From Pseudonocardia halophobica (GTDB taxonomy: Bacteria; Actinomycetota; Actinomycetes; Mycobacteriales; Pseudonocardiaceae): a stretch of DNA of 64,000 bases. A program made the translations under genes and the position numbers. The stretch lies in assembly GCF_027922425.1 (NCBI RefSeq), contig NZ_BSFQ01000007.1:62001-126000 (forward strand), given 5' to 3'. The notes beneath the pieces were generated by a model. The model worked only from the letters and a program-made list of their open reading frames with translations, was not told the origin of the DNA and made no database searches. Numbering within the stretch: the first letter of the stretch is position 1; every line of letters begins with the position of its first letter. Positions 8,596-17,925 of this stretch are shown in pieces.

Positions 8596-8910
8596 ATGCC
8601 GAGTCTCGGCGGGTGGGAGATCGTCATCCTCGTGGTGGTGGTGCTCCTGCTGTTCGGAGCCAAGAAGCTGCCCGACATGGCCCGCTCCGTCGGGCAGTCC
8701 GCCCGCATCTTCAAGGGCGAGATGAAGGGCATGAAGAACGACGGGAAGACCGAGGAGCCCGCGAAGCAGGAGCGTCCGGCCCCGCTCCCGCCGGCGCAGG
8801 GCACCACCACGGGCACCACCGGCAGCACGGGCACCTCCGCCACCGATTCGTCGGCCCCGGCGGCGCGGCCCGCGGAGCAGCCGGCGGAGCAGCGCGAGCA
8901 CCAGCAGTAG
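8596..8910 (+). CDS. tatA: Sec-independent twin-arginine translocase subunit TatA
   Basis: TatA oligomers form the pore-like element through which folded Tat substrates cross the membrane. The 104-residue protein has the family layout: a short N-terminus, one transmembrane helix ([14 protein letters not shown]), the FGAKKLPD hinge at about residues 20-27, an amphipathic helix ([19 protein letters not shown]) and a low-complexity tail rich in Thr, Ser, Gln and Ala. The ATG at 8596 has a good ribosome site (GAAAGGA). tatC follows 13 bases after the stop. A TatB gene is not in the window, as is usual for actinobacteria where it lies elsewhere. Confidence 0.96.
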   Translation: MPSLGGWEIVILVVVVLLLFGAKKLPDMARSVGQSARIFKGEMKGMKNDGKTEEPAKQERPAPLPPAQGTTTGTTGSTGTSATDSSAPAARPAEQPAEQREHQQ

Positions 8911-8923
8911 GGCCGCGCTCGAC

Positions 8924-9901
8924 GTGGTGAAGCTCAGCCTCCGTCGGACCCCGAAGAACCCCGACGGCACGATGACGCTCGTCGAGCACCTCTACGAGCT
9001 GCGCAACCGCCTCGGGATCTCGCTGCTGGCGATCGCGGTCACCACGGTCGTCGGCTACATCTGGTTCGAGGTCGGGTTCTTCGGCGCGCCGAGCCTGGGC
9101 GCGCTGCTCAAGGAGCCGTACTGCTCGCTGCCCGCCTCGTCGCGGGCGGTGTTCACCGCCGACGGGTCCTGCACCCTGCTCGGCACCGGGCCGTTCGACC
9201 AGTTCATGCTGCGTCTGAAGGTCGGCGCGGTCGCGGGCATCGTCCTGGCCTGCCCGGTGTGGCTGTACCAGATCTGGGCCTTCATCGTTCCCGGGCTGTA
9301 CCCGAAGGAGCGCAAGTTCGCGCTGATCTTCGTCAGCACCGCGGCCGTGCTGTTCGTCGCGGGTGCGGTGCTCGCGTACTTCGTCGTCTCGCAGGGCCTG
9401 GCCTTCCTGCTGACGATCGGCAGCGAGGTGCAGACCACCGCGCTGACCGGCGAGAGCTACTTCGGGTTCGTCATCGCGCTGCTGCTGATCTTCGGCGTGA
9501 GCTTCGAGATCCCGCTGCTCGTCGTGATGCTCAACCAGGTCGGGATCCTGAGTTACGAGCGGCTGCGCAAGTCGCGGCGCGGGATCATCTTCGGCCTGTT
9601 CGTGTTCGCCGCGGTCGCCACGCCGGGGCAGGACCCGATCTCGATGACCGCGCTCGCGGCGGCGCTCACGCTGCTGTTCGAGCTCGCCATCCAGATCGCG
9701 CGGGTGCACGACCGGCGCAAGGCCAAGCAGCGCAAGGCCGAGGGCTGGGACGACTGGGATCCCGACGCCCCGTCGCCGATCGACACCACGCCCAGCCGGG
9801 TGGACGGGCCCAGCCGGATCGAGGAGCCGGGCGCCGTGCCGCCGCCCGCGCCGGTGAGCAGCGCGGAGCCGAGCGCCCGCAACGTCGACGACGTCACCTG
9901 A
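8924..9901 (+). CDS. tatC: Twin-arginine translocase subunit TatC
   Basis: TatC is the polytopic receptor that recognises twin-arginine signal peptides. The 325-residue protein starts with the cytoplasmic [16 protein letters not shown] segment containing the conserved Glu needed for signal binding, followed by six hydrophobic helices. Conserved elements include the long first periplasmic loop, [21 protein letters not shown] and [15 protein letters not shown] charged cytoplasmic C-terminal extension of about 70 residues is typical of actinobacteria. The start is GTG 8924; GTG 8927 is equally possible. It forms an operon with tatA and ends before a hairpin that precedes helY. Confidence 0.96.
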   Translation: MVKLSLRRTPKNPDGTMTLVEHLYELRNRLGISLLAIAVTTVVGYIWFEVGFFGAPSLGALLKEPYCSLPASSRAVFTADGSCTLLGTGPFDQFMLRLKVGAVAGIVLACPVWLYQIWAFIVPGLYPKERKFALIFVSTAAVLFVAGAVLAYFVVSQGLAFLLTIGSEVQTTALTGESYFGFVIALLLIFGVSFEIPLLVVMLNQVGILSYERLRKSRRGIIFGLFVFAAVATPGQDPISMTALAAALTLLFELAIQIARVHDRRKAKQRKAEGWDDWDPDAPSPIDTTPSRVDGPSRIEEPGAVPPPAPVSSAEPSARNVDDVT

Positions 9902-9905
9902 GCCC

Positions 9906-9933
9906 GGCCCGTCCGTGAGCGGGGTAACGGGCC
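9906..9933 (+). terminator. Possible hairpin after tatC
   Basis: A 7-bp stem, GGCCCGT against ACGGGCC, begins 4 bases after the tatC stop. The 14-base loop makes it a weak terminator candidate. Confidence 0.4.
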
Positions 9934-9976
9934 CGTCCGACGGCGGAGTGCCGGTCTGGTGTGACAGCCTGGTCGG

Positions 9977-12742
9977 GTGGCCAGCAGCACACCGGCCCCC
10001 GCCGAGGCGTACGCCGCGGCCCGGGCCCGCGCCGCGCATCCGCGGCTGAGCGAGTTCGCCGGGTCCCTCCCCTTCGGTCTCGACGCCTTCCAGCGGGAGG
10101 CGTGCGAGGCGCTCGAGGACGGGCACGGCGTGCTCGTCTGCGCGCCGACCGGCGCGGGGAAGACCGTCGTCGGCGAGTTCGCCGTGCACCTGGCCCTGGC
10201 GCAGGGCCTCAAGTGCTTCTACACCACGCCGATCAAGGCGCTGTCGAACCAGAAGTACGCGGACCTGGTCGACCGGCACGGGGCCGCGGCCGTCGGGCTG
10301 CTCACCGGCGACACCAGCGTGAACGGCGACGCGCAGGTGGTCGTGATGACCACCGAGGTCCTGCGGAACATGATCTACGCGGGCTCGCGGTCGCTCGACC
10401 AGCTCGGCTACGTGGTGATGGACGAGGTGCACTACCTCGCCGACCGGTTCCGCGGCGCGGTCTGGGAGGAGGTCATCCTCCAGCTGCCCGAGCACGTCGC
10501 GCTCGTCAGCCTGTCGGCCACGGTGAGCAACGCCGAGGAGTTCGGGGACTGGCTGGTCGCCGTGCGCGGCGACACCGCCGTCGTCGTCGACGAGGTGCGG
10601 CCGGTGCCGCTGTGGCAGCACATGATGGTCGGCAACCGGCTCTACGACCTGTTCGCCGAGACGGGCGGCGAGCTGTCCGTCGATCCCGAGCTGCTGCGGC
10701 AGACCCGCGAGCTGTCCCGCCAGGACAACATGGCGACCTGGGTGACCGAGGGCCGCCGCGGCCGCTCGTCGGGCCCCGGGCGGGGCGGGCCGCCGCGCTC
10801 CCGCGGCGGCATCCGGCCGGCCTCGCGGGTCACGGTGATCGACCGGCTCGACCGGGCGGCCCTGCTGCCGGCCATCACCTTCGTCTTCAGTCGCGCGGGC
10901 TGCGACGCCGCGGTGGGCCAGTGCGTCCGGGCGGGGCTGCGGCTCACCACCGAGGCCGAGGTCACCGAGATCCGGCGGATCATCGAGAAGCACACCGGCG
11001 ACCTGCCGCAGGCCGACCTGGGCGTGCTGGGCTACTGGGAGTGGCGCGAGGCGCTCGAGCGCGGCATCGCGGCACACCACGCGGGCATGCTGCCGGCCTT
11101 CAAGGAGACGGTCGAGGAGCTGTTCGTCGAGGGGCTCGTGCGGTGCGTCTTCGCCACCGAGACCCTGGCGCTGGGCATCAACATGCCGGCCCGGACCGTC
11201 GTCCTCGAGCGGCTGGTCAAGTACAACGGCGAGGCCCACGTCGACCTCACCCCGGGCGAGTACACGCAGCTCACCGGGCGCGCCGGGCGGCGGGGGATCG
11301 ACGTGGAGGGGCACGCCGTCGTCATCTGGCAGCCCGGGGTGGACCCGGAGCACGTCGCCGGTCTCGCCTCCACCCGCACCTACCCGCTGCGCAGCTCCTT
11401 CCGCGCCGACTACAACATGACGATCAACCTCGTCGAGCGGCTCGGCATCGAGCAGGGCCGCGAGCTGCTGGAGCAGTCCTTCGGGCAGTTCCAGGCGGAC
11501 CGGTCGGTGGTCGGGCTGGCGCGGCGGATCGAGCGCAACACCGAGGCGCTGCGCGGCTACGCCGAGTCCATGCAGTGCCACCTCGGGGACTTCACCGAGT
11601 ACGCGCGGCTGCGCCGCCAGGTGTCCGACCGGGAGAAGTCGCTGCGCCGCCAGGGCTCGGCCGAGCGCCGCAACGAGGTCGCGGAGTCGCTGCGCACGCT
11701 GCGGCCGGGGGACGTCATCGCGGTGCCGGGCGGCCGCCGGGCCGGGCTCGCGGTCGTCCTCGACCCGCCGGGCGACCACGAGGACCCGCGGCCGCTGGTG
11801 CTCACCGAGGACCGTTGGGCGGGCCGGCTCTCCACCGCCGACTTCCCCGTCGCGGTCAGCACGCTCGGCCGGATGCGGCTGCCGAAGCGCGTCGACCACC
11901 GCTCGCCGCGGGTGCGGCGGGACCTCGCCTCGTCGCTGCGCAACACCGGCATCGTGCCGCCCACCCCGCACCGGCGGAAGCGCGGTGGCGGCGCCGCGGA
12001 CGATCCCGAGCTCGCGGCGCTGCGTCGGGCGCTGCGGTCCCACCCCTGCCACGGCTGCGACGACCGCGAGGCCCACGCCCGCTGGGGCGAGCGGCACGCG
12101 CGGCTGGAGCGGGAGACCGAGCAGCTGCGCCAGAAGGTGCGGGCGACCACGCACTCGCTCGCCCGCGGCTTCGACCGGATCCGCGCGCTGCTCACCGAGC
12201 GCGGGTACCTCGACGGCGAGACCGTCACCGACCACGGGTACCGGCTCGCCCGGCTCTGGGGGGAGTCGGACCTGCTCGCCGCCGAGTGCCTGCGCCACGA
12301 CCTGTGGGCGGACCTCGAGCCGGCCGAGCTGGCCGCGGTGGTGTCCGCCCTGGTCTACGAGTCGCGCCGGGACAACGCCCCGGTCCCGCGGGTCCCGCAG
12401 GGCGCCGTCACCGAGGCCCTCGCCGAGACCGTGCGGATCTGGGCAGAGCTCGAACAGGACGAGCGCCGGCACAAGATCGACCGCACGCGCGAGCCGGACC
12501 TCGGTTTCGCGTGGCCGATGCACCGCTGGGCCCGCGGCGAGTCGCTGGCCCAGGTCCTCGAGGCGGCCGAGCGCAACGGGCAGGAGCTGTCGGCGGGCGA
12601 CTTCGTCCGCTGGGCCCGCCAGGTCCTCGACCTGCTCGAACAGATCGCTTCCGTGGCCGGGAGGACCACCGGCGTGGGGCGCAACGCCCACAAGGCGGCC
12701 CGCGAGGTCCGCCGCGGCGTCGTCGCGGCCGGGGTGGGGTGA
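9977..12742 (+). CDS. helY: Ski2/Mtr4-like superfamily 2 RNA helicase HelY
   Basis: A 921-residue DExH helicase resembling eukaryotic Mtr4/Ski2 and mycobacterial HelY (Rv2092c), which sits next to tatC there too. Seen motifs are Q-like FQREACEAL, Walker A APTGAGKT near residues 54-61, motif Ib TTEVLRNM, Walker B DEVHYL near 149-154, SAT in SLSATVSN, and the helicase C-domain blocks FATETLALGINMPARTVV and QLTGRAGRRGID. The C-terminal third holds the DSHCT/helical-bundle region. The short stretch RRGRSSGPGRGGPPRSRGG near residue 260 is an arginine-glycine-rich insert. A role in RNA unwinding or decay is inferred from the family. The start is GTG 9977. Confidence 0.94.
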   Translation: MASSTPAPAEAYAAARARAAHPRLSEFAGSLPFGLDAFQREACEALEDGHGVLVCAPTGAGKTVVGEFAVHLALAQGLKCFYTTPIKALSNQKYADLVDRHGAAAVGLLTGDTSVNGDAQVVVMTTEVLRNMIYAGSRSLDQLGYVVMDEVHYLADRFRGAVWEEVILQLPEHVALVSLSATVSNAEEFGDWLVAVRGDTAVVVDEVRPVPLWQHMMVGNRLYDLFAETGGELSVDPELLRQTRELSRQDNMATWVTEGRRGRSSGPGRGGPPRSRGGIRPASRVTVIDRLDRAALLPAITFVFSRAGCDAAVGQCVRAGLRLTTEAEVTEIRRIIEKHTGDLPQADLGVLGYWEWREALERGIAAHHAGMLPAFKETVEELFVEGLVRCVFATETLALGINMPARTVVLERLVKYNGEAHVDLTPGEYTQLTGRAGRRGIDVEGHAVVIWQPGVDPEHVAGLASTRTYPLRSSFRADYNMTINLVERLGIEQGRELLEQSFGQFQADRSVVGLARRIERNTEALRGYAESMQCHLGDFTEYARLRRQVSDREKSLRRQGSAERRNEVAESLRTLRPGDVIAVPGGRRAGLAVVLDPPGDHEDPRPLVLTEDRWAGRLSTADFPVAVSTLGRMRLPKRVDHRSPRVRRDLASSLRNTGIVPPTPHRRKRGGGAADDPELAALRRALRSHPCHGCDDREAHARWGERHARLERETEQLRQKVRATTHSLARGFDRIRALLTERGYLDGETVTDHGYRLARLWGESDLLAAECLRHDLWADLEPAELAAVVSALVYESRRDNAPVPRVPQGAVTEALAETVRIWAELEQDERRHKIDRTREPDLGFAWPMHRWARGESLAQVLEAAERNGQELSAGDFVRWARQVLDLLEQIASVAGRTTGVGRNAHKAAREVRRGVVAAGVG

Positions 12743-12793
12743 GCGCTTCCTCGTCGTCTGTGCTCCGGCGGCCGCGTTCGCTGCGCAGGACGG

Positions 12794-12817
12794 CGTGATC
12801 GGCGGTCCGCGATCACG
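12794..12817 (+). terminator. Hairpin downstream of helY
   Basis: The 8-bp stem CGTGATCG against CGATCACG lies 51 bases after the helY stop, with a GC-rich loop that can pair further. Probable terminator. Confidence 0.55.
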
Positions 12818-12916
12818 ATGGGGTTCGTGGCGGTGTGAATGCGGGCGCCCAAGATCGTGCTGGTCCCGGGGACGGTCACCGAGCCCTCGGCAGCGTGACC
12901 CGGCTCTGGCCGTGAT

Positions 12917-12934
12917 CGTCGGTCCGGACCGACG
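12917..12934. repeat. Perfect 18-bp palindrome
   Basis: CGTCGGTCCGGACCGACG reads the same on both strands. It lies about 280 bases before the DUF4333 start. It has no loop, so a dimeric protein site is as likely as a terminator. Confidence 0.5.
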
Positions 12935-13211
12935 GCGGACGTAGGTGGCCGGGGAGCGACCCGTCTGGCGATCATGCGGCCGGTCGGACGGGGAGCAGCG
13001 GGGCCGGATGGGCGAGCGGGATGCACACCGCTGGTAGCAGCGCGCGCACCCAGGGTGGAAGTGGGTGGAGCGGGCGGCGACCGGCCGCGGCAGCGCGCCG
13101 AGGTGTGCTTGGATCGTTGCCCGGTGCGCGGACAGCGCAGCGCGGTGCGGAGGCGCGACGGGCGCCGGACGCACGAGAGGCACGGAACGCAGGACGGACG
13201 GAAGGTCGGCG

Positions 13212-14180
13212 ATGAGCACCCCACGGGACCCGTACGGCGAGACGGACCGGGGCCACCGGGCCGCCGGCGGCCAGGGCGACGCGACCGGACCCGATCCGTC
13301 CGCCGGGACGGACCGCGACACCTACGGCGCCCCCTACGGCACCGGGACACCCGGGAACGAGAGCGGCGACGCGGCGGACGACTCCGCGTCGAGGACCGTG
13401 CCGCACACCGGGCGTTCCGGTTGGGACTTCAACCGCAGCGCCGAGGCCGACCCGCCCACCCCGGCCTACGGCTCGCCGGCCGTCGAGCACGGCGACACGA
13501 CCGACACCACCGGCACGACCGGCACGCCGGGTGCCGGACACGACGCCACGCCGTCCCACGACCGGGCGCCGGAGAGCGGCGACACCGGCGGGTCCGAGTG
13601 GAGCGCCGCCGGCGGCTCCGGCTGGAGCTCGGGCGCCCAGGGCGAGGGCCCGGGCTGGGATCCGGCCGGGACGGCCGCCTGGGACCCGGAGGGCCCCCGG
13701 GGTCCGTCCGGCGGGTCGTGGGACCCCCAGAGCGACGACCGCACGGCGGCGCACCCCGCGCCCGGCGGCTGGGACCCGGCGGGCGCCGGGATCGGCGGTG
13801 CCGCGTCCGCGACCTCGGCTCTGCCCGGCGGGCAGAGCCGCGCCTCGCGCCGCCGCGGACGGTCCGGCGGTGGCGGGAAGAAGCTGATCGCCGGCGCCGC
13901 GGTGCTGGTGGTCGTGCTGGCGGTCCTGGCCGTGACCGCGTTCTGGAAGCCGGGCTTCCTCGTGACCGAGGAGTTCGACCAGCAGGCGCTGCAGGCCGGG
14001 GTGACCCGGATCCTCACCCAGGACTACGGCCTCGGGGCCACCGGCGTGAGCTGCCCCGAGGGGCAGAAGGTCGAGGCCGGCGCGACCTTCACCTGCTCCG
14101 CGAACGTCGACGGCGAGGCGGTCGAGGTCCCGGTCACGGTCCTCGACGACCAGGGCACCTACCAGGTCGGCCGCGTCTGA
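13212..14180 (+). CDS. Membrane-anchored DUF4333 protein
   Basis: A 322-residue protein with three parts. The first is a low-complexity N-terminus of about 215 residues, rich in Gly, Asp, Thr, Ser and Pro, with repeated WDP/GGWD-like elements. Next is one transmembrane helix (LIAGAAVLVVVLAVLAVTAF) near residues 222-241. The C-terminal extracellular DUF4333 domain has GVSCPEGQKVEAGATFTC and VPVTVLDDQGTYQV; its two cysteines probably form a disulfide. DUF4333 domains are found in actinobacterial envelope proteins of unknown function, and the disordered N-terminus would lie in the cytoplasm. ATG 13212 is chosen over upstream starts because the upstream translation is arginine-rich shadow sequence. 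Confidence 0.8.
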   Translation: MSTPRDPYGETDRGHRAAGGQGDATGPDPSAGTDRDTYGAPYGTGTPGNESGDAADDSASRTVPHTGRSGWDFNRSAEADPPTPAYGSPAVEHGDTTDTTGTTGTPGAGHDATPSHDRAPESGDTGGSEWSAAGGSGWSSGAQGEGPGWDPAGTAAWDPEGPRGPSGGSWDPQSDDRTAAHPAPGGWDPAGAGIGGAASATSALPGGQSRASRRRGRSGGGGKKLIAGAAVLVVVLAVLAVTAFWKPGFLVTEEFDQQALQAGVTRILTQDYGLGATGVSCPEGQKVEAGATFTCSANVDGEAVEVPVTVLDDQGTYQVGRV

Positions 14181-14262
14181 CGGCAGCGCGCGGCGCCGCC
14201 GGGATCCGCGCGCCCGGATTTCGGGTGACAGCGGACGGCCCGGGGCCGGAGGATCGGCTCTC

Positions 14263-15606
14263 GTGAGCACGACCGGTACCGAATCCCGCGAGCCCGAGAC
14301 CGACGCCCCGCACACGCCGCCGTCGCCGGACGGCGCGGCGCGTCCCGCCGCCGAGGTGCGGCTGCTGGAGCCCGGCGAGTTCCGGGCGGCGCACGCCCTC
14401 TTCGGCGCCGCCCTCCACGCCGGCGGCCCCGTCGACGACGACCACTGGGCCCTCACCCGGCTCTCCTACGCCCCGGGCCGCACGTTCGGCGTGGACCTGC
14501 CCGCGGGCACCCTCGCCGGGACCGCCATGAGCTTCGGATCCGCGCTCACCGTGCCCGGCGGGGCGCGGGTCCCGATGGCAGCCGTCACCCGCGTCGGCGT
14601 CCGGGCCGACCGGACGCGCCGCGGCCTGCTCACCGCGCTCATGCGCGAGCAGCTGACCGACGCCGCCGACCGCGGCGAGGTCGCCGCGACCCTGCGGGCC
14701 AGCGAGGCGCGCATCTACGGCCGCTTCGGCTACGGCGTCGCCAGCCGCGGGCGGAACCTGCGCGTGGCCGCGGGGGCGCGCTTCCGCCCCCACACCCCGT
14801 CGGGCGGGGAGGTCCGGCTGCTCCATCCCGAGGAGGCCGCTCCGCTCCTGCCGTCGCTCTACGCGCGCATCCTCGGCGCCACGACGCGCCCGGGCCCGAT
14901 CGTGCGCGACGAGGGCTGGTGGGCGCACGTCCTGCGCCCCCGGCGCAGTGCCGACGGCGCCCGGGGTATCGCGGTGCACACCGGCCCGGACGGCGACGAC
15001 GGCTTCGCCACCTGGACCGTCCGCCAGGAGGGCACGGACTTCGGCGAGAACGTCCTCGAGCTCGGCGACCTGCACGCCGCCACCCCGCAGGCCACGGCCG
15101 GCCTGTGGCGCTTCCTGCTGGGCATCGACCTCCTCCGCGCCGTCTCGGCGCACCTGCGGCCGCTCGACGAACCCGTGGACCTCCACCTCGAGGACCCGCG
15201 GGCCTGCCGCACCACCGGTATCGGCGACGAGACCTGGCTGCGTCTGCTCGACGTACCGGCCGCCCTCGCCGCCCGGACGTGGGGCGAGGCGGGGGGTGAG
15301 CCGCTCCGGATCCGCGTGCACGACGCCCTCTTCGCCGGCAACGACGGCGTACACGTGATCGGCGCCCACCCGACCGCCACGAACGGCGCGTATCCCACGG
15401 ACCCCGCGCCGGCCGAGGACGGCCCGGCCGACCTCGAGTGCGACGTCACGGGCCTCGCGATGGCCTACCTCGGCGACCGGCGGCCCTCCGAGCTGGTCGC
15501 GAGCGGCTGGTGGACCGCGCACGACCGCGCCGCCGTTCCCCGAGCGGACCAGCTGTTCGCGGCCCCGGCGATGAGCGGCGTGCCGTGGTGCGGGACGTTC
15601 TTCTGA
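14263..15606 (+). CDS. eis: Eis-type GNAT N-acetyltransferase
   Basis: The 447-residue length and layout match the Eis family: two GNAT domains plus a sterol-carrier-like C-terminal domain. Eis proteins acetylate aminoglycosides and other amines with acetyl-CoA. The acetyl-CoA-binding strand and loop are VTRVGVRADRTRRGLLTALM near residues 107-126. The ASEARIYGRFGYG block is characteristic. The chain ends GVPWCGTFF, and in characterised Eis proteins the C-terminal carboxylate of a terminal Phe acts as the general base, so its preservation suggests an active enzyme. A GGAGGA site precedes the GTG start. Natural substrate is not evident; host-antibiotic detoxification is only one option. Confidence 0.88.
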   Translation: MSTTGTESREPETDAPHTPPSPDGAARPAAEVRLLEPGEFRAAHALFGAALHAGGPVDDDHWALTRLSYAPGRTFGVDLPAGTLAGTAMSFGSALTVPGGARVPMAAVTRVGVRADRTRRGLLTALMREQLTDAADRGEVAATLRASEARIYGRFGYGVASRGRNLRVAAGARFRPHTPSGGEVRLLHPEEAAPLLPSLYARILGATTRPGPIVRDEGWWAHVLRPRRSADGARGIAVHTGPDGDDGFATWTVRQEGTDFGENVLELGDLHAATPQATAGLWRFLLGIDLLRAVSAHLRPLDEPVDLHLEDPRACRTTGIGDETWLRLLDVPAALAARTWGEAGGEPLRIRVHDALFAGNDGVHVIGAHPTATNGAYPTDPAPAEDGPADLECDVTGLAMAYLGDRRPSELVASGWWTAHDRAAVPRADQLFAAPAMSGVPWCGTFF

Positions 15607-15642
15607 CTCGGCAGGGGACCGCCGGTGAGGGCGACCGGGGGG

Positions 15643-16641
15643 TCAGCCCTTGAGCGCCGCCACCAGGCGGTCCACGGACCCGCCCAGGCCCCAGCGCTCC
15701 GCCAGGGCCGCGAGCGCTCCGGCGTCCGCGGGGGAGTCGGGGAGCGCGTCGGACCGCGACAGCTCCACCGGCGCGTCCTGCACCACGCGCACGACCGGCT
15801 CGACGACGGCCAGGTAGTCCGCCGCCTTGCCGAGCTTGCTCCGCACGCTCGCGGCGAGCCGCGTGTCGGCGGTGTCGCCGACGGCCGCGACCAGCTCGGA
15901 CCACGAGCCGAACTTTCCGACCAGCGTGGCCGCCGTCTTCGCCCCGACCCCCGGGACGCCGGGCAGCCCGTCCGAGGGGTCGCCGCGCAGCATCGCCATC
16001 TCGGCGTAGGCCTCGCCGGCCCGGTCCCGCGGCACGCCGTACTTCTCGGCGACCTCCGCCGGCCCGAGCAGCTCGGCCTTGGCCAGCCCGCGGCCGACGT
16101 AGAGCAGCCGCACGGGCGTGGGCTCCTCCCGCACGATCTGCATGAGGTCCCGGTCGCCGCTCACGCCGAGCACCGGATCGCTGGCCTCGCGGTGGGCCAG
16201 GGTGCCGATCACGTCGTCCGCCTCGTGCCCCTCCGCGCCGCCCGTGGCGATTCCCGCCGCGGCCAGGACGTCGAGGATGATCGGCACCTGCGGCTCGAGG
16301 GTGTCCGGCACCTCCTCGGGGATCCCCGCGGGTGCGGTGTCCGGCCCGCTCCCGGGAGTGGAGCCCTCGATCCGGTGCGCCTTGTAGGAGGGCAGCGCCT
16401 CCACCCGGAACGCCGGGCGCCAGTCGAGGTCCAGGCATGCGACGAGGCGCGCGGGGCGGTGCTCGGCGACGAGCCGGGCGATCATGTCGGTGAACCCGCG
16501 GACCGCGTTGACCGGGGTCCCGTCGGGCGCCGTGATCGACTCGGGCACGCCGTAGTAGGCGCGGAAGTACATGCTCGCGGCGTCGAGCAGCATCAGCGAG
16601 CCGGCGGGGGCCTGCGGGGCCGGGTTCCGGGGGGCCGTCAC
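15643..16641 (-). CDS. 5'-3' exonuclease (FEN/PolA-N type)
   Basis: A free-standing 332-residue flap/5'-3' exonuclease homologous to the N-terminal domain of DNA polymerase I. Acidic metal-binding positions are seen in [45 protein letters not shown] and [12 protein letters not shown]. The helix-hairpin-helix region has [21 protein letters not shown]. Such proteins remove RNA primers and flaps in lagging-strand synthesis and repair, and actinobacteria often carry one in addition to PolA. The start is GTG 16641; the protein begins with a short proline/alanine-rich leader before the first catalytic Asp. It is divergent from the M24 peptidase gene, 58 bases away. Confidence 0.92.
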   Translation of the reverse strand: MTAPRNPAPQAPAGSLMLLDAASMYFRAYYGVPESITAPDGTPVNAVRGFTDMIARLVAEHRPARLVACLDLDWRPAFRVEALPSYKAHRIEGSTPGSGPDTAPAGIPEEVPDTLEPQVPIILDVLAAAGIATGGAEGHEADDVIGTLAHREASDPVLGVSGDRDLMQIVREEPTPVRLLYVGRGLAKAELLGPAEVAEKYGVPRDRAGEAYAEMAMLRGDPSDGLPGVPGVGAKTAATLVGKFGSWSELVAAVGDTADTRLAASVRSKLGKAADYLAVVEPVVRVVQDAPVELSRSDALPDSPADAGALAALAERWGLGGSVDRLVAALKG

Positions 16642-16687
16642 GGTGAGCCAGCATGCCAGGTGGGGACGACGCGCAGCGTGAGCGCCC

Positions 16688-16693
16688 TAAGCT
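16688..16693 (+). promoter_or_regulatory. -10 element TAAGCT for leaderless M24 peptidase
   Basis: TAAGCT, then CGGCCC, then ATG 16700. Confidence 0.55.
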
Positions 16694-16699
16694 CGGCCC

Positions 16700-17827
16700 A
16701 TGAGCCACGCCGTCCCCACCGAGCTGCTCGCCGACCGGTTGCGCCGGGCCGGCGAGGTCGCCGCCGAGCAGGGCGCCGACGTCCTCCTCATCACCCCCGG
16801 CACGGACCTGCGCTACCTGGTCGACCACGCCGGCGAGTCCCACGAGCGGCTGACCTGCCTCGTGCTCCCGGCCGCGGGCCACCGGGCCCCGCCGGCCCTG
16901 GTCGTGCCGCGGCTGGAGGCCCCCGGGTTCGACGTCGCCACCCTCGAGGCGCTCGGCGTCGAGGTCCTCACCTGGACGGACGGCGAGGACCCCTACCTGC
17001 TCGTCTCCGACCTCGCGGGCGGCCCCACCCGGATGGCGGTGGCCGACGGGATGCCGGCGCGGCACGTGTTCGGCCTGCGGGACGCCTTCCCGGACGTCCG
17101 CCAGGCGCTCGCCGGGCCGGTCCTGCGCGAGCTGCGGATGCGCAAGGACGCCGCGGAGGTGGCCCAGCTCCGCGAGGCGGGCGCCGCCATCGACCGCGTG
17201 CACGCGCGGATGGGCGAGATCCTCAAGCCCGGCCGGACCGAGGCGCAGGTCGGCGCGGACATCGCGGCCGCGATCGTGGCGGAGGGCCACACCGAGGCCG
17301 CGTTCGTGATCGTCGGCTCCGGGCCCAACGGCGCCAGCCCGCACCACGACGTGTCCGACCGGGTCATCGAGCCCGGCGACGTCGTGGTCATCGACATCGG
17401 CGGCCCGCTCGCCAGCGGCTACAACTCGGACTGCACCCGCACCTACGCGGTCGGGGCGGAGCCGTCGGCGCAGATCCGCGAGACCTACGCCGTGCTGCAG
17501 GAGGCGCAGGAGCGCTCGGTGCAGGCGGTGCGCCCGGGCGTGACGGCCGAGTCGGTCGACGAGGCCGCCCGCGCCCCGATCACCGAGGCCGGCTTCGGCC
17601 CGCGGTTCGTGCACCGCACCGGCCACGGCATCGGGCTCGACGTGCACGAGGAGCCCTACATCGTGGGCGGCAACGCGCTGACCCTCGAGCCCGGCATGGC
17701 CTTCAGCGTGGAGCCGGGCATCTACCTCGACGGCGAGTGGGGCGCCCGGATCGAGGACATCGTGGTCGTGACCGAGACCGGCGCCGAGCGCCTGAACAAC
17801 GGGCCGCGGAACCTGGTCGTCCTCTGA
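16700..17827 (+). CDS. M24 family metallopeptidase (Xaa-Pro dipeptidase-like)
   Basis: A 375-residue pita-bread-fold peptidase. The N-terminal creatinase-like domain (LLITPGTDLRYLVDHAGESHERL) is followed by the catalytic domain with the five expected metal ligands: Asp in VVIDIGGPLASGYNSDCTRTY (two), His in HRTGHGIGLDVHEEPYI, and Glu in FSVEPGIYL and GARIEDIVVV. It likely cleaves Xaa-Pro or related dipeptides in the cytoplasm, since no signal peptide is present. The start ATG is supported by a -10 six bases upstream. The gene ends 98 bases before the convergent SGNH gene. Confidence 0.92.
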   Translation: MSHAVPTELLADRLRRAGEVAAEQGADVLLITPGTDLRYLVDHAGESHERLTCLVLPAAGHRAPPALVVPRLEAPGFDVATLEALGVEVLTWTDGEDPYLLVSDLAGGPTRMAVADGMPARHVFGLRDAFPDVRQALAGPVLRELRMRKDAAEVAQLREAGAAIDRVHARMGEILKPGRTEAQVGADIAAAIVAEGHTEAAFVIVGSGPNGASPHHDVSDRVIEPGDVVVIDIGGPLASGYNSDCTRTYAVGAEPSAQIRETYAVLQEAQERSVQAVRPGVTAESVDEAARAPITEAGFGPRFVHRTGHGIGLDVHEEPYIVGGNALTLEPGMAFSVEPGIYLDGEWGARIEDIVVVTETGAERLNNGPRNLVVL

Positions 17828-17834
17828 GAACCCA

Positions 17835-17851
17835 TCGGCTCCCGAAGCCGA
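17835..17851. terminator. Small hairpin after the M24 peptidase gene
   Basis: TCGGCT and AGCCGA pair over a CCCGA loop, 7 bases after the stop. Only 6 bp, so a weak candidate. Confidence 0.35.
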
Positions 17852-17925
17852 GGCCCCTTCGAACGAGGGGGCAGTCCGCCGATTCCCTTCACCGCCGTCG
17901 ACCGGGGCCGCGGGCGCGGTCCTGA

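Larger units (their letters stand above)
12743..13211. other. 469-bp intergenic region, helY to DUF4333 gene
   Basis: No convincing coding sequence. It holds a hairpin right after helY (12794-12817) and a perfect 18-bp palindrome (12917-12934). The remainder is very GC-rich and presumably contains the promoter of the DUF4333 gene, which I could not pinpoint. Confidence 0.6.

Noticed and set aside
8711..13321. A 4.6-kb open frame on the minus strand opposite tatC and helY
   Set aside because: It is antisense to well-supported genes, made of low-complexity Arg, Gly, Pro, Asp and Val, and has no domain. Long open antisense frames are expected at this GC content.
17855..17871. CCCCTTCGAACGAGGGG as a LexA box
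   Set aside because: Only one half-site (TCGAAC) is present, and it lies between two convergent gene ends, not at a promoter.
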